From Kaistia soli DSM 19436 (GTDB taxonomy: Bacteria > Pseudomonadota > Alphaproteobacteria > Rhizobiales > Kaistiaceae), in the NCBI RefSeq assembly GCF_900129325.1, contig NZ_FQUP01000001.1, positions 1,406,615 through 1,470,614 of the forward strand: 64,000 bases of DNA, written 5' to 3'. How positions within the stretch are numbered: position 1 is the stretch's first letter; every line of letters starts with the position of its first letter. Shown one piece after another: positions 36,123 to 44,968 of the stretch. The position numbers were made by a program, and so were the translations under genes. Under the pieces are notes generated by a model. The model had not been told where the DNA came from, searched no databases, and saw only the letters and a list, made by a program, of their open reading frames with translations.

Positions 36123-37024
36123 GCGGCCTCCACAGCGGCGCGGCGCGGCATCGGCGCCACAGCGCCGTAGCCCTCCGTGGCAAGACCCGCCGCCGCATTG
36201 GCATAGATCGCGGCGGCAAACGGATCGCCATGGGCGAGGTATTCAGCAAGGAAAGCGCCGTCGAACGTATCGCCGGCGCCTGTCGCGTCGAGCGGATGGA
36301 CAGGCATCGGGGCAATGTGTTGCCGACGCTCGGCGGTGGCCACCAGTGCACCAGCACTGCCTTGCGTCACGATGGCGATCCGCGCGCCGTGCGCGAGATA
36401 GAAGTCAGCGACCTTGCCGGGATCAGTGAGCCCCGTCAGCGCCGTTGCGTCCTCGATGCTCGTCTTCACGATATGGGCAAGGCTTGCCGCAGCATGGATG
36501 ACCGCGCGGGCGCGGTCGATCGGCCAGAGCCGGCTTCGGAGATTGGTGTCGTAGGACACGAGGCCGCCCGCCGCGCGGATCGTATGCATCGCCAGGAACA
36601 CCGCATCGGCGGCGGCGGCCGAGATCGCCTGGCTGATTCCCGACGCATGCAGGATGCGCGCGCCGCGAATATAGTCGAGCGGCAGTTCAGATGGCGCGAG
36701 CAGGCTCGCGGCCGAACCAGTCCGGCGATAGGTGAACTCATGGCCGTCAGGCCCATGCGTCACGAAATAAAGCCCGGTCGGTGCATGAGGATCGCGCTTC
36801 ACCGCGCTCGCATCAACGCCTTCCGTCATCCAGAGATCGAGGAAGGACTGCCCGAAGCTGTCCGTGCCGATGGCGGTCAGCATTCCGACCGAAGCTTGCT
36901 GCCGCGCGGCGGCGATGGCGGCGTTCGACGCGTCGCCGCCATGGCCCGGATGAAACACGCTTTCGCCCTTCGGCTGGTTCAGCTCGAACATCGGCTCGCC
37001 GATGCAGATGATATCCGGGGTCAC
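36107..37024 (-). CDS. PfkB family sugar kinase, 2-keto-3-deoxygluconate kinase-like
   Basis: The protein has 305 residues and is a ribokinase-fold enzyme. The start IICIGEPMFELNQ and FHPGHGGDASNAAIAAAR is typical of KDG kinases, and the catalytic anion-hole motif is DATGAGDTFDGAF near the C-terminus. It would phosphorylate 2-keto-3-deoxygluconate or a related sugar acid with ATP. The start codon is GTG (37024) behind GGGAGGAGA. The next gene upstream on the same strand is an aldo/keto reductase 78 nt away; the two may be co-transcribed. Fructokinase activity is an alternative. Confidence 0.82.
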   Translation of the reverse strand: MTPDIICIGEPMFELNQPKGESVFHPGHGGDASNAAIAAARQQASVGMLTAIGTDSFGQSFLDLWMTEGVDASAVKRDPHAPTGLYFVTHGPDGHEFTYRRTGSAASLLAPSELPLDYIRGARILHASGISQAISAAAADAVFLAMHTIRAAGGLVSYDTNLRSRLWPIDRARAVIHAAASLAHIVKTSIEDATALTGLTDPGKVADFYLAHGARIAIVTQGSAGALVATAERRQHIAPMPVHPLDATGAGDTFDGAFLAEYLAHGDPFAAAIYANAAAGLATEGYGAVAPMPRRAAVEAALAAR

Positions 37025-37102
37025 GCGGTTCTCCTCCCTGAAGGCCGCGCATTTTTGAAGCCTTGTGCGCCGTCATGCAAGCGCGTGACGGCGCGAAGCG
37101 CA

Positions 37103-37981
37103 TCAGTGGGCCGGCGCGGCTCCAATACCGTCCAGAACCGCCAGGACCTCGGGTGACAAGGCGATGTCGCCTGCAGCAAGGTTTTCAGCCAGATGGGCCG
37201 TCGACGAGGTGCCGGGGATCAGCAGGATGTTCGGCGAGCGATGCAGCAGCCACGCGAGAGCGATCTGCATCGGCGTCGCGCCGAGGGCCGAGGCGACTTC
37301 GGTCAACGCCGATGATTGCAGCGGCGAGAAGCCGCCAAGCGGGAAGAACGGCACATAGGCAATGCCCTCGGCGGCAAGCTCATCGATCAAGGCGTCGTCG
37401 CCGCGATGCGCGAGGTTGTACTGGTTCTGGACGCAGACGATGTCTGTGATCGCCCGCGCCGTTGCAACCTGCGCCGACGTCGCGTTGCTGATACCGATAT
37501 GGCGGATCAGGCCGCGCCCCTTCATGTCGGCGAGCGCCTCGACAGTTGCCTCGATGGGGCCCTCTGCCGGTCCGTGCGTATCAAACATCAGGCGCAGATT
37601 GACGACCTCCAAAACGTCGAGGCCGAGATTGGCGAGGTTCTCGTGAACCTGTTGCTCGAGCTCGGCCGGCGACGCGGCCACATTCCATGACGCATCCTCG
37701 CCGCGCCGTGCGCCAATCTTGGTCACGATGGCGAGCGCGTCGGGGTAGGGATGCAGTGCTTCGCGGATGAGACGATTGGTGACATGCGGGCCGTAGATGT
37801 CCGCGGTGTCGATGTGGTCGACGCCACTCTCCACGGCCGCGCGCAGCACGGCCAGGGCGGCGTTATGGTCGCGTGGTGGTCCGAAGACCCCAGGCCCGGC
37901 GAGTTGCATGGCGCCGTAGCCGATGCGCTTCACCGTGCGGTCGCCGAGGGGATAGGTGGATTGGATGCCGGTCGCGGCCAT
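37103..37981 (-). CDS. aldo/keto reductase (YdbC/pyridoxine 4-dehydrogenase-like)
   Basis: The protein has 292 residues and an AKR barrel with Asp/Tyr in HIDTADIYGPHVTNRLIREAL and Lys in IVTKIGARRGEDASW. The usual catalytic His position reads VVNLRLMFDTHG, i.e. Asn instead of His, as seen in the YdbC branch. The family pattern TVKRIGYGAMQLAGPGVFGPP supports this branch. ATG 37981 follows AAGGAG. It is divergent from a LysR regulator gene 95 bp away, which probably controls it. Confidence 0.85.
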   Translation of the reverse strand: MAATGIQSTYPLGDRTVKRIGYGAMQLAGPGVFGPPRDHNAALAVLRAAVESGVDHIDTADIYGPHVTNRLIREALHPYPDALAIVTKIGARRGEDASWNVAASPAELEQQVHENLANLGLDVLEVVNLRLMFDTHGPAEGPIEATVEALADMKGRGLIRHIGISNATSAQVATARAITDIVCVQNQYNLAHRGDDALIDELAAEGIAYVPFFPLGGFSPLQSSALTEVASALGATPMQIALAWLLHRSPNILLIPGTSSTAHLAENLAAGDIALSPEVLAVLDGIGAAPAH

Positions 37982-38031
37982 GCTGCGATCTCCTTGATGT
38001 GCAGGCCATAGCTAGGACCTATTCAACTGCA

Positions 38032-38050
38032 CGATAACGGGTCATTATCG
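38032..38050. promoter_or_regulatory. inverted repeat in the divergent aldo/keto reductase / LysR promoter
   Basis: CGATAA-CGGGTCA-TTATCG is a perfect 6-7-6 inverted repeat containing a T-N11-A core, the layout of LysR-family binding sites. It lies 27 nt before the LysR start (38077) and about 50 nt before the divergent aldo/keto reductase start. Confidence 0.6.
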
Positions 38051-38076
38051 GCACGGGCTGTACGGCATGGCGAACA

Positions 38077-38991
38077 ATGAAGACTGATCTCGGTGATCTC
38101 TCGGCTGTTCTGGCGGTCGCCCGTTCCGGCGGTTTTCGCGGCGCCGCGAAGACACTGGGCGCCAGTCCGTCCGGCGTCAGCGAGGCCGTGCGGCGGGTGG
38201 AGGACGGGCTTGGCATGCGGCTCTTCCATCGCACAACGCGGAGCGTTGTGCCGACTGAGGCCGGGCGGCGGCTGCTCGAGCGGCTGCACCCGGCGCTTGT
38301 CGAGGTCGAGGCGGCCCTTGACGCGGTCAACAGCCTGCGCGACCGGCCAGCGGGTCCGCTGCGGCTCAATGTTCCCTTTAGTGCTTCGCGACTCGTGCTG
38401 CCGTCGATCGTGGCACCATTCCTCGCCGCCTATCCCGATATCAGGCTCGATATCGTCGCTGAGGATGCCTATGTCGATCTCGTCGCCGTCGGATGCGATG
38501 CCGGCATCCGCTATGACGAGCGGCTGCCGCAGGACATGATTGCGGTCCCAATCGGCCCGCGCCGCCAGCGCTTTGCCTGCGCAGCATCACCGGCTTATCT
38601 CGATCAATATGGCCGTCCCAGCCATCCGCAGGATCTTCTTACTCATCGCTGCATAACCGCCCGTATGGCGAGTGGTGCGCAGCATGACTGGGAGTTTGAG
38701 CGCGATGGGAAAATCGAGCAGATCCGCGTGAGCGGTCCCCTCGTGATCCAGCCGGGCGCCGCATTCGATCTGGCGATCGAATCCGCGGCGAGGGGGCTCG
38801 GCGTCGTCGCGATTTTCGAGGACTGGCTCCGGCCCTATTTCGAGAGCGGTGCTCTTGAACCGGTCCTTGAAGACTGGTGGCAGGAGTTCTCCGGGCCGTT
38901 TCTTTACTATCCGGGGCGCCGCCTGGTTCCGGCGCCCCTTCGTGTCTTCATCGACTTCATCAAGACTGCCGCTCTAATGGAGGCAGGCTGA
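38077..38991 (+). CDS. LysR family transcriptional regulator
   Basis: The protein has 304 residues. The N-terminal winged helix-turn-helix (about 1-60) reads LGDLSAVLAVARSGGFRGAAKTLGASPSGVSEAVRRVEDGLGMRLFHRTTRSV. The C-terminal substrate-binding domain (about 90-300) has the pattern of the YafC/DmlR-like group (FSASRLVLPSIVAPFLAAYPDIRLDIV). It probably regulates the divergent aldo/keto reductase through the palindrome at 38032-38050 and its own gene as well. The inducer is unknown. Confidence 0.9.
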   Translation: MKTDLGDLSAVLAVARSGGFRGAAKTLGASPSGVSEAVRRVEDGLGMRLFHRTTRSVVPTEAGRRLLERLHPALVEVEAALDAVNSLRDRPAGPLRLNVPFSASRLVLPSIVAPFLAAYPDIRLDIVAEDAYVDLVAVGCDAGIRYDERLPQDMIAVPIGPRRQRFACAASPAYLDQYGRPSHPQDLLTHRCITARMASGAQHDWEFERDGKIEQIRVSGPLVIQPGAAFDLAIESAARGLGVVAIFEDWLRPYFESGALEPVLEDWWQEFSGPFLYYPGRRLVPAPLRVFIDFIKTAALMEAG

Positions 38992-39011
38992 GCGTTGCCG
39001 TTGGCGCCCGC

Positions 39012-40187
39012 CTAGACCGTCCCTTCGATCGCGCGGCGAAACAGCGTTTCGTATTCTTTTTGGCCGATTGCGATCGGATTTCCACCGTTTGAAGGGTCGT
39101 GCTCGGCCATTCGCGCCGCATCCGGCAGGACGCTCTCGTCGACGCCGATCTCCTTCAGCGTGTGCGGAATGCCGAGCTCGGCGCGGAGCGCCAGCACCCA
39201 GTCGATCACGCTCGTCGCGGACTGGCCGGGCAGGTCGAGATAACGGGCGAGGGCGGCGAGCTTGTCGCTGATCACCGGCGCGTTGAAGGCGAGGACATAT
39301 GGCATCACGACGGCGTTGGTCAGCCCGTGATGCGTGCCGCGCAGGCTCGAGCAGGGATGGCTCATGGCATGCATGGCGCCGAGGCCCTTCTGGAAGGCGA
39401 CGGCGCCCATCGAAGAGGCGATCAGCATATAGGAGCGTGCGTCGAGCCGGCTGCCATCCTTGACCGCGATTGGCAGCCAATCCTTGACGAGGCGCATGCC
39501 TTCGAGCGCGATGCCAGCGGACTGGGGATGGAAGAACGGGCTCGACCAGGCTTCGAGCGAATGGCTGAGCGCATCCATGCCGGTCCAGGCCGTGATCTTC
39601 GGCGGCAGGCCGAGCGTCAGTTCGGGATCCTCGATCACGATCTTCGGCTGCATCTTCGGATGGAAGATGATCTTCTTGGTATGGTCGGCCGGATCGGTGA
39701 TCACCGCGGCGCGGCCAACCTCCGAGCCGGTGCCGGCGGTGGTCGGCACGGCGACGATCGGCGCGATGCCGTTCGGATCGGCGCGCGTCCACCAGTCCTC
39801 GCGATCCTCGAAATCCCAGACTGGCCGCGTCTGGCCGGCCATGAACGCGATCGTCTTGCCGATATCCATGCCGGAGCCGCCGCCAAAGGCGATGACCCCG
39901 TCATGGCCGCCGGCACGATAGGCGACTAGGCCGTCATCGAGATTGGCGAGCGTCGGGTTGCCGTCGACTCTGGAGAACACCGTGTAGGGGACGCCGGCCG
40001 CATCGAGCACGCCGAGCGCCTTGGCAACGACCGGCAGCGTGACGAGGCCAGGATCGGTGACGAAGAGCGGCGAGGTGATGCCAGCTGCCTTCACAGCGTC
40101 GGCCAATTCCCCGATCCGCCCCGCTCCGAAGCGGATGGCCGTCGGATAGGACCAGTTGGCGGTCAGCGAGGCATATTGGTCGAGCAT
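39012..40187 (-). CDS. iron-containing (group III) alcohol dehydrogenase
   Basis: The protein has 391 residues. The NAD-binding glycines are in IAFGGGSGMDIGKT, followed by PTTAGTGSEVGRAAVI. The metal ligands are Asp/His in TGMDALSHSLEAWSS and His residues in GAMHAMSHPCSSLRGTHHGLTNAVVMP. All are intact. It would oxidise an alcohol to an aldehyde. It is the last gene of the permease / glutamine-synthetase-like / aldehyde dehydrogenase operon, 111 nt after the aldehyde dehydrogenase gene, and may act on a gamma-glutamylated amino alcohol. ATG 40187 has GAGGA upstream. Confidence 0.9.
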   Translation of the reverse strand: MLDQYASLTANWSYPTAIRFGAGRIGELADAVKAAGITSPLFVTDPGLVTLPVVAKALGVLDAAGVPYTVFSRVDGNPTLANLDDGLVAYRAGGHDGVIAFGGGSGMDIGKTIAFMAGQTRPVWDFEDREDWWTRADPNGIAPIVAVPTTAGTGSEVGRAAVITDPADHTKKIIFHPKMQPKIVIEDPELTLGLPPKITAWTGMDALSHSLEAWSSPFFHPQSAGIALEGMRLVKDWLPIAVKDGSRLDARSYMLIASSMGAVAFQKGLGAMHAMSHPCSSLRGTHHGLTNAVVMPYVLAFNAPVISDKLAALARYLDLPGQSATSVIDWVLALRAELGIPHTLKEIGVDESVLPDAARMAEHDPSNGGNPIAIGQKEYETLFRRAIEGTV

Positions 40188-40249
40188 GGTGGGTCCTCAG
40201 GGTCTCTGTCGGCTGCTGTCACGACGCTCCGTGACTGCCTGTTCCTCTC

Positions 40250-40278
40250 CGTCGCCCCGGCAAGGCCGGGAGGACGAC
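40250..40278. repeat. REP-like imperfect hairpin in the spacer between aldehyde and alcohol dehydrogenase genes
   Basis: The spacer holds CCCGGC-AAG-GCCGGG extended by imperfect arms (GTCG...GACGAC). This looks like the dispersed palindromic elements common in alphaproteobacterial intergenic DNA. I did not find a second copy by eye in this window, so the repeat status is a guess. Confidence 0.35.
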
Positions 40279-40298
40279 ATTCATTCGGTGTCCGGGCC

Positions 40299-41702
40299 TC
40301 AGCTCGTCTTCGTCCTGAGATGGAATGCCTTGGGCCGTGTCAAATGCTCGTAGCCGACACGCGAGAGCGTGGCGCCACGGCCGGTCTGCTTGACGCCGAC
40401 CCAGGGCAGGGCCGGATCGAGGAAGTCGCAGCGGTTCATGTAGACGGTGCCGGTTTCGATGCGGTCGCCGATGCTCTCGGCCGCCTCGACATCCTCGGTC
40501 CAGATCGCGGCGGTGAGGCCGAAGGGCGAGTCGTTCATGAGGCCGATCGCCTCTTCGTCCGACGAGACCTTCATGATGCCGAAGGCCGGCCCGAAGGTTT
40601 CCTCGGTCATGAAGCGCATCGAGTGATCGACGCCGACGAGCACCTGCGGCGCGAGATAGGCCGTGCCTTCCGATGCTTCGGGGAAGCGGGCGGCGTCGAT
40701 CAGGGGCTTCGCGCCGGCATGCACCGCCTCGTCGATCTGCGCCTTGATGAAGCGGGCGGCTTCCGCGCGCACCACCGGGCCCAGCGTCGTTGCGGGATCG
40801 GTGGGGCTGCCGAGCTTGTAGGCGTTGACGGTCGCGACCACGCCCTCGACGAAGGCGTCATAGACGCTCTCATGAACGTAGACGCGTTCCATGGCGCAGC
40901 AGGACTGGCCCGAATTGAAGAACCCGCCATCGACGATGTTCTCGATCGCGAAGGGAAGGTTCACGTCCGGCCGGACATAGGCCGGGTCCTTGCCGCCGAG
41001 TTCCAGCGTCGTCGCCGGGAAGTTCGGGGCGCCGGCGACGGAAGCCATGATATGGCGCCCGCCCGCCGTCGAGCCGGTGAAGCCGACTTGGTCGACGAGG
41101 CCGGAGCGGATGACCTTGTCAGTCACCTCATGCGACATATTCACATACTGGAACACATCCGGCCACAGGCCGGCCTTGGCGAAGGCCGAGGCGAAATGCT
41201 CGGCGACGAGGGCGGTCTGGCTCGAATGCTTCATCACGACGGTGTTGCCGGCGAGGATCGCTGGCAACACGGCGTTGAGAGCCGTCATATAGGGGAAGTT
41301 CCAGGCCGGCAGGTTGAGGCAGACGCCGAGTGGCTCGCGGCGAATATAGCGCTTGAAGCCTTCCTTGGGGCCGACGTCGATATCGGCGAGCGTCGCTGGC
41401 GCGATCTCAATCATGTAGCGCGCGCGCTCCTCGAAGCCGCGCATCTCGCCATGGCCATAGCGGATCGGCCGGCCCATCTGCCAGGCGAGCAACTCGGCGA
41501 CCTTGTCCTTCTCAGCGACCATCGCGTCGACGAAGGCGGTGGCGATCTTCTGCCGTTCGGCCATGCTCGCGCTGCGCCAGCTACGCTGCGCCGCCTTTGC
41601 GCGCTCAAGCGCTGCAAGCACCTCGCCTTCACTGGCGAGCGGCCGCTCGGCATAGATGGAGCCGTCAACGGGCGTAACGATCTTTAGGACGGGGGCGTTC
41701 AT
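40299..41702 (-). CDS. NAD-dependent aldehyde dehydrogenase family protein
   Basis: The protein has 467 residues. The catalytic Cys lies in FFNSGQSCCAMERVYV, the general-base Glu in TTLELGGKDPAYV, and the NAD-binding loop in VGFTGSTAGGRHIMA. It would oxidise an aldehyde to a carboxylate. It sits between the glutamine-synthetase-like gene (55 nt upstream) and the iron alcohol dehydrogenase. In a gamma-glutamylation route it would follow the alcohol dehydrogenase, making a gamma-glutamyl amino acid. ATG 41702 is preceded by GAGGC. Confidence 0.91.
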   Translation of the reverse strand: MNAPVLKIVTPVDGSIYAERPLASEGEVLAALERAKAAQRSWRSASMAERQKIATAFVDAMVAEKDKVAELLAWQMGRPIRYGHGEMRGFEERARYMIEIAPATLADIDVGPKEGFKRYIRREPLGVCLNLPAWNFPYMTALNAVLPAILAGNTVVMKHSSQTALVAEHFASAFAKAGLWPDVFQYVNMSHEVTDKVIRSGLVDQVGFTGSTAGGRHIMASVAGAPNFPATTLELGGKDPAYVRPDVNLPFAIENIVDGGFFNSGQSCCAMERVYVHESVYDAFVEGVVATVNAYKLGSPTDPATTLGPVVRAEAARFIKAQIDEAVHAGAKPLIDAARFPEASEGTAYLAPQVLVGVDHSMRFMTEETFGPAFGIMKVSSDEEAIGLMNDSPFGLTAAIWTEDVEAAESIGDRIETGTVYMNRCDFLDPALPWVGVKQTGRGATLSRVGYEHLTRPKAFHLRTKTS

Positions 41703-41757
41703 GATGAGCCTCGATCAGGTCGTGTCGCCGAGCATGTGTCGGCGCGGGTGGCGGCAA

Positions 41758-43122
41758 TCAATACCTCTCGAAGCCGCGCTGCAACTCCCAGTCCGTGACG
41801 CGGCGGTCATATTCGAACTGCTCCCAGCGGCCGGTGTGGAGATAGTGCTCCACAACCGCATCGCCGAGCACCGCGCGCAGCATCGCCGAGCCGTCGAGCG
41901 CCGAGAGGGCATCGCGCAATGTCTTCGGCACTTCGCGGACGCCGGCCGCGCCATAAGCGTCGCCCGAGAATTCGGCCTCCAGCGTCAGTTTTTCGTCCAT
42001 GCCGGCAAGGCCTGCGGCGATCAAACCGGCAAAGGCGAGATAGGGGTTCAAATCCGCGCCGCCGATACGGCATTCGGTACGGATCGACTTGCCTTCGCCA
42101 ACGACGCGGAAGCCAGCCGTCCGGTTGTCGATCGACCAGACCGCCTTGGTCGGCGCGAAGGTGCCGACCTGGAAGCGTTTGTAGGAATTGATGTAGGGCG
42201 CGAGGAAATAGGTCAGTTCGCTCGCATGGGTCAGGTGGCCCGCCAGCCACGACTTCATGGTTGCGGACATGCCGAGCGGGTCCTTCGCGTCCATGAAGAG
42301 CGGCTTCTTCGCCTTGGCGTCCCAGAGCGAGGAATGGATATGCGACGAGGATCCCGCGAGGTCGTAGCGCCATTTCGCCATGAAGGTGACAGCGCGATTC
42401 TGGAGATGGGCGATCTCCTTGATGCCGTTCTTCATGATGACGTGCTGGTCCGCCATTTCCAGCGCCTCGGCATAGCGGACATTCACCTCTTCCTGGCCGG
42501 GTCCCCACTCGCCCTTGGAGTTCTCGACCGGAATGCCCGCGCCCATCAGGCCGTTGCGGATCGCCCGCAGCAGCGGTTCGTTCTTGGTAGTCTGGAGGAT
42601 ATTGTAGTCTTCGATGTAGTTGCCCATCGTTTTCAGGTCGCGCCAGCGCTTGTCGCTCGCGCCCTCGAAGGTCTCGTCGAAGACATAGAATTCGAGTTCC
42701 GAGGCGAAGAAGGCGGACATGCCGCGTTCGGACAGCCGTTTCAGCTGCGCCTTCAGCATGGCGCGCGGACTGTGTGCCAGGTCCTCGCCATGGTGGTCGC
42801 AGACATCGGCGAGCATCAGCGCGGTGCCTTCGAGCCAGGGAATGCGGCGCAGCGACGAGACGACGGGCTTCAGCACGAAGTCGCCATAGCCCTTTTCCCA
42901 GCTCGCCGCCTGGTAGCCGGGCACCGGCTCCATGTCGATGTCGACGGTGAGCAGGTAGTTGCAGGCATGAGTTTCATGCAGCGCGCTGTCGAGGAAGAAG
43001 GCGCCGGTGAAGCGTTTGCCGATCAGCCGGCCCTGCATGTCGGGGAAGGCAACGATCACGGTGTCGATCGTTCCGTTGGCGATCGCCGCCTCGAGTTCCT
43101 TCAGCGTCATGTTTCCAGCCAT
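41758..43122 (-). CDS. glutamine synthetase family protein (gamma-glutamyl amine ligase type)
   Basis: The protein has about 454 residues and a type I GS fold. Metal/substrate segments are FASELEFYVFDE, GPGQEEVNVRYAEALEMADQHVIMKNGIKEIA, SGSSSHIHSSLWD-like (AGSSSHIHSSLW) and NRTAGFRVVGEGKSIRTECRIGGADLNPYLAFA. The missing adenylylation-site region and its gene neighbours suggest a PuuA/GlnA4/IpuC-like enzyme that joins glutamate to an amine, not the nitrogen-assimilating GS. ATG 43122 lies behind AAGGA; ATG 43110 is also possible. It is 118 nt downstream of the permease gene on the same strand. Confidence 0.88.
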   Translation of the reverse strand: MAGNMTLKELEAAIANGTIDTVIVAFPDMQGRLIGKRFTGAFFLDSALHETHACNYLLTVDIDMEPVPGYQAASWEKGYGDFVLKPVVSSLRRIPWLEGTALMLADVCDHHGEDLAHSPRAMLKAQLKRLSERGMSAFFASELEFYVFDETFEGASDKRWRDLKTMGNYIEDYNILQTTKNEPLLRAIRNGLMGAGIPVENSKGEWGPGQEEVNVRYAEALEMADQHVIMKNGIKEIAHLQNRAVTFMAKWRYDLAGSSSHIHSSLWDAKAKKPLFMDAKDPLGMSATMKSWLAGHLTHASELTYFLAPYINSYKRFQVGTFAPTKAVWSIDNRTAGFRVVGEGKSIRTECRIGGADLNPYLAFAGLIAAGLAGMDEKLTLEAEFSGDAYGAAGVREVPKTLRDALSALDGSAMLRAVLGDAVVEHYLHTGRWEQFEYDRRVTDWELQRGFERY

Positions 43123-43240
43123 CGGCGTTTTTCCTTGCGTGTCGGATGCTTGCTTCGGGGCGTCCGTGTCCGCAAAGGGGGGGACGGCGAAGCGCTTAAG
43201 CGGGAGGGGCGGACCCCTCCCGCATTGGGTGGAAGCTGGG

Positions 43241-44794
43241 TCAGCCTTCGCCAACGGCCTTTTCAGCCGCGGCGATGGCCGACTTACGCTTGGCGATGAC
43301 GTCGCCGATCGGCGGCCCCTGGAAGCGGCGGCTTTCGAAGACGAACCAGACGATTGCGGCCAGCACGAGGAAGCCGATGGTGATGTAGAGCGCCCAGTCG
43401 TTCGGCGGTTGGATGCCGATGATGAAGATCAGGACCATCGAGATGATCGAGAGAACGGCAAACACCGAATAGAGCCCGCGCCCGACATTCCACGGTCCCA
43501 TCTTCGGCCATTTCGACGAGCCATAGGCGAAGAGGCCGAGCACGATCGGGATGACGAAGGAGAAGAACAGGAAGATGACCGTGCAGGAGACGACGATCGA
43601 ATAGGCCGAGGCGCCGGCGATCGTGATCACCGAGGTGAACCACACGAACAGTACCGCGAGGGTCGCACCAGTCCAGATGGCCGCCACCGGCGTGCGGAAT
43701 TTTGGGCTGACCTTCGACAGGGCCTTGGACGCCGGAAGGCCGCCATCCCGCGAGAAGGCGAAGATCATGCGCGAGACCGAGGTGACCGTCGCGAGGCCGC
43801 AGAGGAATTGCGAGACGAAGATCGCCAGATAGAGGATGATCTTCACGGTCGGGTTTACCTGGGCATCCATGGCCCAGAAGAACACGTTCCAGCCCTGCTT
43901 CGCCGCATCGTCCATGTTCGGGATCATCAGCACGAACGAGCAGAGCATGATGTAGCCGAACAGCGCCGACCACACGACCGACATGATCATGCCGCGCGGC
44001 ACCGCATGGGCCGCCTTCACCGTCTCTTCCGAAGTGTGGGCCGAAGCGTCATAGCCGGTGATCGTATAGATCGGCAGCAACAGGCCGAGCAGGAACACCC
44101 ACCATTCCGACACCTGCGGCCAGACATTGCCGCCGGCCTCGCCCGAATAATTCGAGAAGGTGAAGAGCCGCGCGAAGTCATAGCTCGGCGCCGCGACGAG
44201 GCAGACGATCGCCAGCACGAGTGCCGTCACGAAAATGAGATAGCCAGAGAAATCCGTCAGCTTCGCCGTGAGGCCGATGCCCATATGGTTGATGACGGCC
44301 TGCAGGCCGGTCAGCACCACGAGGAACAGCACACGGTTGGTGATCGTGTCTTCCCAGCCGATCATCGGCCCGAAGGCGCCGAAGAAGAAATAGTAGGTGC
44401 CGACATTGATCGCGCCGAGAACGGTAACGAGGCCGAGCAGATTGAACCAGGCCGTCAGCCAGCCCGTGAAGCGATTGCCGAGGATCGAACCCCAGTGATA
44501 GAGGCCGCCGGCCGTCGGATAGGCCGAGGAGATCTGTGCCATCGCCAGGGCGAAGACGCCGGAGATCAGGCAGCCGAGCGGCCAGCCAATGCCGATTGCC
44601 GCGCCGCCGGCACCGGAGGTTGCCTGGGCGAGCGAATTGATGCCGCCCGAGAGAATGCAGATGATGGAGAAGGAGATCGCGAAGTTGGAGAAGCGGCTCA
44701 TTCGCCGCTCCAGTTCCTGCGCATATCCCATGGAATGGAGGACGTGGATGTCCGCCTTCTTGTCCTGCTCGCTGTAGCCTTCGCGTACGCTCAT
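43241..44794 (-). CDS. APC family amino acid/amine permease
   Basis: The protein has 517 residues and about twelve membrane helices. The APC signature region reads FAISFSIICILSGGINSLAQA near the start, with SSAYPTAGGLYHWGS and TGYDASAHTSEETVKAA further on, the latter typical of GABA/choline-type amine permeases of the amino-acid transporter family. It probably imports the amine or amino acid that the downstream GS-like ligase glutamylates. ATG 44794 (MSVREGYSEQDKKADI) lies behind GGGGAG. Confidence 0.9.
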   Translation of the reverse strand: MSVREGYSEQDKKADIHVLHSMGYAQELERRMSRFSNFAISFSIICILSGGINSLAQATSGAGGAAIGIGWPLGCLISGVFALAMAQISSAYPTAGGLYHWGSILGNRFTGWLTAWFNLLGLVTVLGAINVGTYYFFFGAFGPMIGWEDTITNRVLFLVVLTGLQAVINHMGIGLTAKLTDFSGYLIFVTALVLAIVCLVAAPSYDFARLFTFSNYSGEAGGNVWPQVSEWWVFLLGLLLPIYTITGYDASAHTSEETVKAAHAVPRGMIMSVVWSALFGYIMLCSFVLMIPNMDDAAKQGWNVFFWAMDAQVNPTVKIILYLAIFVSQFLCGLATVTSVSRMIFAFSRDGGLPASKALSKVSPKFRTPVAAIWTGATLAVLFVWFTSVITIAGASAYSIVVSCTVIFLFFSFVIPIVLGLFAYGSSKWPKMGPWNVGRGLYSVFAVLSIISMVLIFIIGIQPPNDWALYITIGFLVLAAIVWFVFESRRFQGPPIGDVIAKRKSAIAAAEKAVGEG

Positions 44795-44968
44795 GCCATG
44801 CTCCCCTCGCTGACCTGGGCTGATCCGGCCCTGCCCGGATCGCCGCCAGGCGATGCCCCTGCTCAACTGTTCCCGCCGCCGTTGCCGGCGTCGTCGTTGC
44901 GGCGGTCCCTGGTCTTGGCGCCAGTGGGTACCGCCGCATCCGGCCTGGCTCAGGGCCCGGCCAATCCC

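Noticed and set aside
41656-43299. 547-residue plus-strand open frame
   Set aside because: It is the antisense shadow of the GS-like gene, which has clear family motifs on the minus strand.
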